Positions 1 to 7,321 of a stretch of 64,000 bases of DNA are shown here, one piece after another. Made by a program: the position numbers and the translations under genes. Position 1 is the first letter of the stretch. Every line of letters begins with the position of its first letter. Source of the stretch: Chryseobacterium ginsenosidimutans (GTDB taxonomy: Bacteria; Bacteroidota; Bacteroidia; Flavobacteriales; Weeksellaceae); contig NZ_JANUCO010000001.1 in the NCBI RefSeq assembly GCF_024807225.1, positions 2,232,001 to 2,296,000 on the forward strand, in the 5' to 3' direction. The notes beneath the pieces are model-generated. The model saw only the letters and a list, made by a program, of their open reading frames with translations. It made no database searches and was not told the origin of the DNA.

Positions 1-281
1 TCTTGCGTTAAGTGATGCGACATCTGCTTCACAATTTGCAGCGGTTTTGAGCTGGGCACAACCCAATGCAAACGCTTTGGAAGAAATAAAAGAGATTAAA
101 AATCAGGTTCTTATCGTTCATGGTGAAAATGATCTTCCTGTTTCGGTTCAGAATGCTCAGAATATGGCTCAGAATTTAGATCATGCGGAAACTGGTAATT
201 TTCCCGGATTCGGGTCATGCCTCTTTTTTCCAGAATCATGATGCATTTGTGATAAAAGCGATACAGTTTTTAAATAAATAA
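1..281 (+). CDS. alpha/beta hydrolase, 3' end only, frame broken
   Basis: C-terminal part of an alpha/beta-hydrolase-fold enzyme; the rest lies before the window. The reading frame is open from base 2. It shows the acid-residue strand (VLIVHGENDLPVS) and, after the break, the catalytic-histidine turn (DSGHASFFQNHDAF). One surplus base in the TTTTCCC run at 199-205 shifts the frame. As read, the protein ends at 241 with a nonsense tail; removing one base restores DSGHASFF and a stop at 279-281. The substrate cannot be told from this fragment. The family call is fairly safe. The frame break is probably a sequence error (see findings). Confidence 0.7.
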
Positions 282-315
282 TTCAGACTTTATATTTTAT
301 CTGATTTCTTATATA

Positions 316-350
316 AAAAAGCCTTTAAATCTTATGTTTAAAGGCTTTTT
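316..350 (+). terminator. rho-independent terminator after the hydrolase
   Basis: Perfect 14-bp inverted repeat (AAAAAGCCTTTAAA / TTTAAAGGCTTTTT) with a 7-base loop, ending in a T run. It lies 35 bases after the restored hydrolase stop. The A/T flanks allow it to work in either direction. Confidence 0.85.
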
Positions 351-399
351 GCTTGTAAACGAGTGATATAACAGAAATATCTTATCGTTAAAATTAATT

Positions 400-438
400 A
401 CCGAACGTTTGGTAAAATAAAAATATGTTTTACATTTG
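400..438 (+). promoter_or_regulatory. TetR promoter with overlapping palindromic operator
   Basis: TTTG at 408-411, a 19-base spacer, then TACATTTG at 431-438: an exact Bacteroidetes primary-sigma promoter (TTTG-N19-TAnnTTTG). The near-perfect palindrome ACCGAAC/GTTTGGT (400-413, one mismatch) covers the -33 element. That is the classical position for an autorepressor operator of the TetR protein encoded just downstream. Autoregulation is inferred. Confidence 0.75.
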
Positions 439-442
439 TAGC

Positions 443-1006
443 ATGAGACCACAAAAAGTAGAAGATACAGAATTGCTCAGTTCATTAATGGAAGTCATCC
501 GATTCAAAGGATATGAAGGTTCCAGCCTTAATGAATTGGCGAGTGCAAGTGGATTGCAAAAGGCAAGTCTGTATCATAGATTTCCCAAAGGCAAGCAACA
601 AATTGCATTGGCGGTGCTGTCTTTTGTGAAAGAATGGGTTCATAAAAACATTTATTTAGTTTTAACTGATAAGGAAATAACTTCTTCAGAAAGAGTAAAT
701 ACAGTTCTCGAAAATATTATCGCTTTGTACAATAACGGTGAAAAGAGTTGTATTTTGAGTGCACTTTCGGTACAATCCAGCGTTGAGCTTTTCAATGCTG
801 AAATTAAAATCATTATGGAAGAATGGATCAGCGGATTCTATGCATTGGGAATCGATTGCGGTCTCGAAAAAGACAATGCAAAAAGTCTGGCAACAACAGT
901 TTTGATAAGTATTGAAGGTAGTTTAATTGTATCGAAAGGGTTGGGAACGAATCAACCTTTTTTGGATGCTTTAACTTATATCAGAAAACAATATTTAAAA
1001 CAATAA
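443..1006 (+). CDS. TetR/AcrR family transcriptional regulator
   Basis: One-domain repressor of about 187 residues. The N-terminal helix-turn-helix is clear: ...MEVIRFKGYEGSSLNELASASGLQKASLYHRFPKGKQQ, where the LYHRFPKGK segment is the typical end of the TetR recognition helix. The C-terminal two thirds is an all-helical ligand/dimer domain of unknown specificity. The start is set at ATG 443 (MRPQKVED). An upstream in-frame ATG at 425 would lie before the -7 box (431-438) and so cannot be transcribed from that promoter. The gene stands alone and likely represses itself and perhaps neighbouring genes. The effector is unknown. Confidence 0.88.
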   Translation: MRPQKVEDTELLSSLMEVIRFKGYEGSSLNELASASGLQKASLYHRFPKGKQQIALAVLSFVKEWVHKNIYLVLTDKEITSSERVNTVLENIIALYNNGEKSCILSALSVQSSVELFNAEIKIIMEEWISGFYALGIDCGLEKDNAKSLATTVLISIEGSLIVSKGLGTNQPFLDALTYIRKQYLKQ

Positions 1007-1074
1007 AGAATTATTTTTGAATATTCATTTTTCAACCTAAACTATGAGCTAGTAATTTGTGACTATTATAAATC

Positions 1075-1107
1075 AAACCTTCAAGGTTTTTAAAACCTTG
1101 AAGGTTT
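1075..1107. repeat. 33-bp compound palindrome
   Basis: A 16-bp perfect inverted repeat around one central T. Each arm (AACCTTCAAGGTT) is itself a palindrome, so three nested hairpins are possible. It lies about 70 bases after the TetR stop, without a clean T run, and looks like a REP-type intergenic element as much as a terminator. Confidence 0.6.
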
Positions 1108-1156
1108 ACAAACAGAACGTTGAATTGATTATGATGGGTTGAAAAAACGACAAAAA

Positions 1157-1227
1157 TCCTAGCCCTGATTGCAATGAAAATCCTTTTTTGTAAAAAAAGA
1201 TTGTAATGGAAAGCAGGAAAAAGCTTC
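1157..1227. repeat. flavobacterial hairpin element, copy 1
   Basis: AT-rich hairpin (AATCCTTTTTT gtaa AAAAAAGATT) flanked by TCCTAGCCCTGATTGCAATG and GTAATGGAAAGCAGGAAAAAGC. The same scheme, with AGCCC left of a T run and a G-rich GCGGG..GCGGATA..GCT block right of an A run, recurs at about 34871-34985. I recall such sequences as common between flavobacterial genes. Their function is not known to me. Confidence 0.45.
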
Positions 1228-1307
1228 AAATAAAAAGTCTAAACAGATTTATTTAAAAAAACCAACGACTGGTATAAATGATGCCAAACCTTTCAAATTT
1301 ATATAGT

Positions 1308-2222
1308 ATGAACGAAACATATCACGAAGGAGAAAAAAAGATTCAGCAGATTACCGGAGAAGCAGATATTGCTAATTCTCTTAGTCGGTTGATCACCAAT
1401 ATGGTAACTGCGGGTGCTATTAATTTCCTTGAAAAACAGCCTATGACTATTGTAAGCAGTGCGGCATCACAAAATAAAATCTGGGTTTCTGTTTTGATCG
1501 GTGATTTTGGTTTTGTGAAAGTTCATGAATTGGATTCTATCTCTTTTGATAAAACGTTGATCAGAAGCACTCCAAAAGATATTTTTTACGAAAATATTGA
1601 AAAAGATCACCAGATCGGAGCTTTATTTATTGAGCTTGCCAAAAGGAAACGCTATCGTGTAAACGGAACAGTGAAGCTTGAAGACAATCTGATGATGTTA
1701 CATATTAATGAAGCTTATCCCAATTGTCCTAAGTATATCCAACGTCGCGTTATCGCTCTTCCGGAGCATTTTACGACTCAGGATGCTGTGATAAGTAAGG
1801 GAACAGATTTTCCTGCAACATTTCAGGAAATGATTCGTAAAGCAGATACCGTTTTTGTCGGAAGTAAAGCCGAAGACGGAAGAATGGACGCTTCTCATCG
1901 TGGCGGAAATCCGGGGTTTATAGAAATTCTTGACGATAAAACTATAAAAGTTCCGGAATATCCGGGAAACAGTATGTTCAATACCATGGGAAATTTTGTT
2001 CAGAATCCTTTTGCCGGACTTTTGTTTGTGGATTTTGAAAAAGGGGAAACTTTACAATTAACGGGAAGCGTTGAAATGAAGTTCAACCAAACGGGAGAAG
2101 ATCTTGTAAAAACAAACGGCACAGGTCGCCATTGGATTTTTAAAATGGACGAATGGATTTACATTGAGAAACATCATGACGTACAATGGGAATTTTTGGA
2201 TTATTCACCTTTTAATCCTTAA
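1308..2222 (+). CDS. pyridoxamine 5'-phosphate oxidase (PNPOx-like) family flavoprotein
   Basis: About 305 residues. It belongs to the split-beta-barrel FMN-binding PNPOx-like superfamily: the segments QPMTIVSSAASQNKIWVSVLIGD, the middle basic segment KYIQRRVI and FVGSKAEDGRMDASHRGGNPGF...FQNPFAGLLFVDFEKGETLQLTG are typical of the larger two-repeat members found as single genes. An alternative ATG at 1278 adds ten residues; 1308 (MNETYHEGEKK) looks like the more natural start. FMN-dependent redox activity is expected from the family, but substrate and pathway are unknown. It is a single gene between the TetR gene and the THEP1-like unit. Confidence 0.78.
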   Translation: MNETYHEGEKKIQQITGEADIANSLSRLITNMVTAGAINFLEKQPMTIVSSAASQNKIWVSVLIGDFGFVKVHELDSISFDKTLIRSTPKDIFYENIEKDHQIGALFIELAKRKRYRVNGTVKLEDNLMMLHINEAYPNCPKYIQRRVIALPEHFTTQDAVISKGTDFPATFQEMIRKADTVFVGSKAEDGRMDASHRGGNPGFIEILDDKTIKVPEYPGNSMFNTMGNFVQNPFAGLLFVDFEKGETLQLTGSVEMKFNQTGEDLVKTNGTGRHWIFKMDEWIYIEKHHDVQWEFLDYSPFNP

Positions 2223-2306
2223 TCGTATTCAATCTTAGAGAATCAGGTACAGGTAAATTTTCTATTTATAAAAGAAAACAAATCCTGAAATAAACTAATA
2301 AACCTT

Positions 2307-3773
2307 ATGGAAAGCACAACAGGAATACAAACCCAAACAACGCTGCGGCTGATTTATCTTTGGGCATTTGCCGAAGCGGGACTTGGAGGTTTGCTTCATC
2401 TGTATCACATTCCGCTTACGGGGTTGATTGTTGGTGGCTTTTCGATTATTATCAACGTATTTCTTGCGAAATATTCGGCGAATAATTATAAAGTTCTGTT
2501 GCAGGCTACACTTTTGGTATTGTCTGTAAAATTCATGATGAGCTCTCAAACTCCGTTAGGCGGTTACATTGCGGTCGCTTTTCAGGGATTGTTGGCTGCG
2601 TTTATTTTTCCGGTTTTTAAAGTCAATAGATTGAGCATCATTATTTACAGCATCATCGTGATGTTGGAGTCTTCTCTGCAGAAATTTATAATGGTTGCTG
2701 TCATTTTCGGGAAAGATTTTTTTGAGACGATATTATCGATTATTTCGGAGACATTTAGAATTGAAAAATCTTCAATAGACGATGTTTTGATGTCATTTTT
2801 TCTACTGTATATTGGGTTGTACGTCGTTTGGGCAATAGGTATCGGATTATGGACAAGGCAGCTTTTAAGCTCCGTAAGCGGAATTAAAATTCATAAAGAT
2901 TTGATTCGTAAAACAATAGATTCGATCGAAGATAAAAAAACGATCCAATCGACACGCAAAAAACGACGTTATCTTCTTATATTTTCGGTGTTTTGCTTCC
3001 TTATTTTAATTGTTCTGTACATTACAAAAAGAGCAGAATTGTGGCAGTTCTTGCGCCTAATTTTGGTGATTGCTTTCTTTTATATCTTAAATAAATTTGT
3101 TATTAAAAAGCAGATCTCGCGTTATACAAAAAAGAATAATTCTGTTATTGCAGATATCATTTACAGTTTGCCGGGACTTACTTTATATTCAAAAGTTGCA
3201 TGGAAATTAGCTTCGGATCATTCTGGTATTAAACGGATTAAAGAATTTGTGACCTATGTAATCTGGCTTACTATTTTTTACGAAAAAGATCAGAACAGAA
3301 AAATTCTCATTTTAAATGGCGATATCCAAACCGGAAAATCTTCGGCGTTAATGAACTGGATTAAAAATAAAAACGCAGGCGGAATTATAACACCAACAGT
3401 CAACGGAAAAAAGCAATTATATAATATTTTAACTAATGAATATCAACCGTATGAACTCGATTCTGCCGCAGAAAATTCATTGGTTGTCGGGAATTATTTT
3501 CTTGATCAAAGTGCATTTATTGAGACTAAAAAAATCGTTACTGATTCCATTAAACAAAAAAAAGAATGGATTATCATTGATGAAATCGGAAAACTGGAAC
3601 TGGACGGCAAAGGAAATCATGAAACGGTTCAATATTTATTGGACAATTTTAATGAAAATCTGTTGCTTGTTGTTCGTACCTCATTGGTTGATAAAGTGAT
3701 AGGTAAATATGAACTCGAAAATTTTACAATAATTTCTAACGAAGAATTAATAAATCAAAATCAAAATGAATGA
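2307..3773 (+). CDS. membrane protein with C-terminal THEP1-like NTPase domain
   Basis: A 488-residue fusion. Residues 1-280 hold about eight hydrophobic segments, two of them (about 225-265) close together after a basic stretch, so this part is in the inner membrane. The last ~170 residues form a P-loop NTPase resembling the THEP1/NTPase_1 family: Walker A GDIQTGKSSA and Walker B IIIDEIGKLEL, the latter diagnostic of that family. A cytosolic nucleotide-hydrolysing domain tethered to a polytopic membrane domain suggests transport or sensing, but no substrate can be named. The stop overlaps the start of the deaminase by 8 bases, so the two are probably translated together. Confidence 0.75.
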   Translation: MESTTGIQTQTTLRLIYLWAFAEAGLGGLLHLYHIPLTGLIVGGFSIIINVFLAKYSANNYKVLLQATLLVLSVKFMMSSQTPLGGYIAVAFQGLLAAFIFPVFKVNRLSIIIYSIIVMLESSLQKFIMVAVIFGKDFFETILSIISETFRIEKSSIDDVLMSFFLLYIGLYVVWAIGIGLWTRQLLSSVSGIKIHKDLIRKTIDSIEDKKTIQSTRKKRRYLLIFSVFCFLILIVLYITKRAELWQFLRLILVIAFFYILNKFVIKKQISRYTKKNNSVIADIIYSLPGLTLYSKVAWKLASDHSGIKRIKEFVTYVIWLTIFYEKDQNRKILILNGDIQTGKSSALMNWIKNKNAGGIITPTVNGKKQLYNILTNEYQPYELDSAAENSLVVGNYFLDQSAFIETKKIVTDSIKQKKEWIIIDEIGKLELDGKGNHETVQYLLDNFNENLLLVVRTSLVDKVIGKYELENFTIISNEELINQNQNE

Positions 3774-4230
3774 TGATAAAAAATACATGATGGAATGTAT
3801 TGACCTTGCGAATCAGGCATTAATAAACGGAAATCCACCCGTCGGAGCTTTATTGGTTTTTGAAAATAAAATTATAGGCAAAGGCATCGAATCCGGAAAA
3901 TCTACAGGCGATATTACTCAGCATGCGGAAATTTTAGCGGTGAAAGATGCTTTACAACAAGGTCATCGAGATATTCTGGACAAAGCGGTACTTTTTTCAA
4001 CTCACGAACCTTGCGTCATGTGTTCTTACCTGATCAGACATCATAAAATTGCAAAAATTGTTTTTGGTGTCACTGTTCCTTATTTGGGTGGACAATCTTC
4101 AGAGTTCAAAATTCTTGAAACCGAAAATATTCCGAAATGGGGAAGTCGTCCTTTGATCGAAACCGGATTACTGAAACATGAATGCGAAATATTAAATGAA
4201 AAATATGCAGCACTTTTACTCAATCAGTAA
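3766..4230 (+). CDS. nucleoside/CMP-dCMP-type deaminase
   Basis: 154-residue zinc-dependent deaminase of the cytidine-deaminase superfamily. The zinc and proton-shuttle motif HAE (in TQHAEILAVKDAL) and the second zinc motif PCVMC (HEPCVMCSYLI) are both intact. Length and spacing fit the TadA/guanine-deaminase-like nucleoside deaminases; the substrate (guanine, cytosine nucleotide or other) is not decidable from sequence. It is coupled by overlap to the membrane NTPase gene upstream, hinting at a shared nucleotide- or base-related role. It converges on the 18-kb minus-strand operon with only 23 bases between stops and no clear terminator hairpin there. Confidence 0.85.
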   Translation: MNDDKKYMMECIDLANQALINGNPPVGALLVFENKIIGKGIESGKSTGDITQHAEILAVKDALQQGHRDILDKAVLFSTHEPCVMCSYLIRHHKIAKIVFGVTVPYLGGQSSEFKILETENIPKWGSRPLIETGLLKHECEILNEKYAALLLNQ

Positions 4231-4253
4231 ACCGGAATTTGAGCGAAATGATA

Positions 4254-4808
4254 TCAATTTTCAATTAAATCAGATGAAACCGGCACCGTATTTTTGTGCA
4301 GATGTTTTTTCAATCTTCTTATCGGAAGATAGGTAAACAAAATAGAAAGTAAACCCGCAAGAACGCCCACGACAACAGCCATTGCCGTTGCATCCAGTTT
4401 GTAATATTTAGATAAAATTAATTGCGCAAATAGCAAACATGACAATACAAATGAGCCCGTAACCAAGCCGTGTAAAATGCTCAGTTTGGTCATTAGTTTT
4501 TTTAAATTAAGTTGATTATCAACCGCAAATTCAATAGCTTTTTGATCTGCAGCATCGGTCACTCTTTTTATAATATCAATCGTAAGAACAACGGGAAGAA
4601 ATATCGCCATCGGCAACGTAAGACGAGCCAGACATTGCGTTCCTTCGAAAAAATGAGTATATCCTAATTCTTTAAAACTCGCATAAGCAATAATAAAATT
4701 AAAGAACACATTGGGAAGAACATAATAAATCATCCGCTTCCTTAGAAAGCGATTGAGAGTGGTTTTTTTGATGAGTTTTGGTTGAGCTTTTTTTATTTTA
4801 AATTTCAT
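4254..4808 (-). CDS. 4-TM membrane protein, last gene of PKS operon
   Basis: 184 residues, not recognised. It has a basic N-terminus, then hydrophobic segments at about 28-45, 60-80, 110-132 and 142-162, and a charged C-terminus. Its start overlaps the stop of the upstream acyltransferase gene by 4 bases (ATGA), so it is translationally coupled and belongs to the PKS operon. A role in membrane placement or export of the lipid product is a guess from position only. Confidence 0.7.
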   Translation of the reverse strand: MKFKIKKAQPKLIKKTTLNRFLRKRMIYYVLPNVFFNFIIAYASFKELGYTHFFEGTQCLARLTLPMAIFLPVVLTIDIIKRVTDAADQKAIEFAVDNQLNLKKLMTKLSILHGLVTGSFVLSCLLFAQLILSKYYKLDATAMAVVVGVLAGLLSILFTYLPIRRLKKHLHKNTVPVSSDLIEN

Positions 4809-6052
4809 GAAGTCAGGAGCTCAATAGCTTTATTTTTAATTTTAACAGCTTCTTCTTTCGGAAGAAAATTTTCATTAGACATAAACGTAAAATCCATTTC
4901 CTGATTATACGTCGTCGTCACCAAAGTGTTGGAATTCAACCAAGGAAAAGCAACCGTCGGACTGAAAATGGTTTCTAACGTAAAGTTTCTATATTCACTA
5001 GGGATATCAATTCTACCCATATTCGACAGCGTAATATCGTGTCCGCCTTTGCTGGATTTTAACATCGAAATCATGCGTTCCACAACCGGATGCATATTTT
5101 CGCCCATCCACAGCAATTCTCTGGCTTGCGTTTTTTCTATCTTTTCTACCAAATCTTTTTTAATTTGTTTGGCGTGATCCATCAAATCGTTGTTTCCTTT
5201 TTTTAATGAAAGTTCAACCGTCGGCGCAAATGCAAAGATATGATCTTGTTTTATTTCTGGGATAAAATGACGAACGTCGACAGGACTTATCACTTTTCCT
5301 TTCGACTGATTGCCCTGTATTTCCTTAAAAGCCTGCATAAACGCAGAACACAGCAAAGCATGTACAGAAATACCGTTTGCTTTACATTTTTCTGTTATTT
5401 TTTTGGAAACAACCGCGTTCAGTTTTCGGTGAATGGCGTAGTTTTCCCCAAGATTTCGGTTCTTACTTTTCCCTTGAATTAAAAAGAATAATTTTGCCAT
5501 CATTAAGAAAAATCTGGCTGTTCGTTTCTTCTTCTTCAAATTAAAATCTGCAGGCAGAAAATCATCCGCTGAATTGAAAGGCTGATAAGAATTTAGCTGA
5601 GTGGAAGGATCATCCAACAGAGCAAGAATCTCACGCATCAAAGTGACACCCGTTGTTCCGTCGCAGATACAGTGAGGCATTACCCAAAGAATTTCGGAAG
5701 TCTCTTCTCCACGAATCCATATCACTTTAGCCAATGGTTTTTTGTCATCTTCAAACAGGTGATACCATTGGTTTCTTGATTCGTTTAACCAGTCATTTTC
5801 TGTTTTTCGTTCTACCACATGAAACGGGATAGGTTGTATTTCTTTTTCTTCAACGAAAAAGGGATATTTTTCTGTGGTATGATCTATTTTCACCCGCAGC
5901 AAAGGGTGTTTTTGTTGAATTTTAACCAAAGCAGATCGTAAGTCTCCTTTATCAATACGACCTTTTATCCTTACCGTAAAAACACAGTTAACCGGAGTTT
6001 TAGAATCAACATACATGATTCTTTCTACCATCATTAATTTTCGTTTCATCAT
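4805..6052 (-). CDS. condensation/PapA-like acyltransferase (second copy)
   Basis: 415 residues, a stand-alone member of the chloramphenicol-acetyltransferase/condensation superfamily (NRPS C domains, PapA5, wax-ester synthases). The active-site motif HxxxDG is present as PHCICDG at about residue 143, with proline in place of the less critical first histidine. The C-terminal DFTFMSNENFLPKEEA region resembles the usual bridging segment. Its closest relative in the window is the gene just upstream, so the pair arose by tandem duplication. In this operon it most likely moves an acyl chain onto a hydroxyl or sugar of the polyketide; direct evidence for the acceptor is lacking. Confidence 0.75.
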   Translation of the reverse strand: MMKRKLMMVERIMYVDSKTPVNCVFTVRIKGRIDKGDLRSALVKIQQKHPLLRVKIDHTTEKYPFFVEEKEIQPIPFHVVERKTENDWLNESRNQWYHLFEDDKKPLAKVIWIRGEETSEILWVMPHCICDGTTGVTLMREILALLDDPSTQLNSYQPFNSADDFLPADFNLKKKKRTARFFLMMAKLFFLIQGKSKNRNLGENYAIHRKLNAVVSKKITEKCKANGISVHALLCSAFMQAFKEIQGNQSKGKVISPVDVRHFIPEIKQDHIFAFAPTVELSLKKGNNDLMDHAKQIKKDLVEKIEKTQARELLWMGENMHPVVERMISMLKSSKGGHDITLSNMGRIDIPSEYRNFTLETIFSPTVAFPWLNSNTLVTTTYNQEMDFTFMSNENFLPKEEAVKIKNKAIELLTS

Positions 6053-7317
6053 GATACTGCCAAAGATTTTACTTTTTGTTGTACGGTTTTAATCATCTCA
6101 TCACGAATCGCCAATGCTTCGGAATAGGGTAAATAACCTTCGCTTCCCATAAAAGAAAAATCCATTTCTCCGCGGAAAGTTGAAGTCACCATCGTCGTAG
6201 TATTTCCCAAAGGTCCGATCACAGACGGACTGAAAATGTCTTCCAGTGAGAATTCTTTGTATTCATGAGGAATTTGAATCCTTCCTAAATTAGAGAACAT
6301 ACAATCGTTGGAAGATTTGCTGTTCTTTAATAATTTAGTAAAATTTTTCAACGCATCATGCGCAGATTCCATCACCATCATCGTGATGTACGGATTGAGT
6401 TTTGCTGTTTTTTTCTCTACAGTTTCCTGCATCAGTTTTAAATTGTCTTCAAACCCCAATTTTTTATTTAACGAAACAACAATCATTAATCCGAAAGCAA
6501 AAATATGATCGTCTTTAATCTGATTCGCAAAACGTCTGATATCAACAGGACATGACACTTTATTGAATGCTTTTTCTTGCTTTATTTTCTCAAATGCCTT
6601 TAAAAGAGTGGCACAGAAGAATGTATTTACCGTAACTTTTTGAGATTTGCAATAAGAAATAAGTTCCTTACTGGTCTCTTCATCGAATTTCCAGTGAATT
6701 AAATAATCGCTTTGTCGATCGGTCGCTTTTTTACCAACAGGAATACATTTAATTGCCGTTGCAGCTAATCTTCCGATTACTTTTGCCTTAATTTTTTGTC
6801 CGTTACTGTTAAGAATTTTAGACGGAACAACATCCTGAATTCCCAAAATCGGATTTTCCAGACCGATTTCTGCCGATGGATTATCCAGTAATTTTAAAAA
6901 TTCATATAATACCGCCATTGCAGAGCCACCATCGCACAAACAATGGTGGAATACAAACATCATATCTGAAATTTCTTCTCCTTTGATCCAGACGAATCTG
7001 ATAAGCGGCTGTTCTTTGTAATTGAACATTTTGTACCACTCATTTTTAGATTCTTCCAGCCAGTCGTTTTCTTCTTTTTTAGCGAGTATTCGGATCGGAA
7101 TTTTTACTTTTTCTGAAACCTCAAACCAGGGAATATTTTTTTCATCATGCCCGATAACAGCCTTTAACCACGGATGTTTCCCCTGAAGCTGGCTCAAAGC
7201 ATGCTGAATGTCTTTCAGGACAAATGTACCTCTTAATCTGAAAGGAATCACTGTATTAAAAGGTTCTGTACCGTCTCCTAATAACATTCGCTCACCAAAT
7301 AACAATCGTCTTTTCAT
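6049..7317 (-). CDS. condensation/PapA-like acyltransferase (first copy)
   Basis: 422 residues, same fold and layout as the next gene downstream (similar N-terminus: charged MKRR/MKRK, then ERM/ERI). Here the full HHxxxDG motif is present (FHHCLCDGGSA, about residue 145), so it is the more canonical enzyme. Stand-alone proteins of this type esterify lipids or glycolipids using acyl-CoA or acyl-ACP donors. The stop overlaps the downstream start by 4 bases, and the upstream glycosyltransferase ends 4 bases before this start. Two such enzymes plus two GT domains in a row suggest two acylation and two glycosylation steps. Confidence 0.78.
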   Translation of the reverse strand: MKRRLLFGERMLLGDGTEPFNTVIPFRLRGTFVLKDIQHALSQLQGKHPWLKAVIGHDEKNIPWFEVSEKVKIPIRILAKKEENDWLEESKNEWYKMFNYKEQPLIRFVWIKGEEISDMMFVFHHCLCDGGSAMAVLYEFLKLLDNPSAEIGLENPILGIQDVVPSKILNSNGQKIKAKVIGRLAATAIKCIPVGKKATDRQSDYLIHWKFDEETSKELISYCKSQKVTVNTFFCATLLKAFEKIKQEKAFNKVSCPVDIRRFANQIKDDHIFAFGLMIVVSLNKKLGFEDNLKLMQETVEKKTAKLNPYITMMVMESAHDALKNFTKLLKNSKSSNDCMFSNLGRIQIPHEYKEFSLEDIFSPSVIGPLGNTTTMVTSTFRGEMDFSFMGSEGYLPYSEALAIRDEMIKTVQQKVKSLAVS

Positions 7318-7321
7318 AGGC

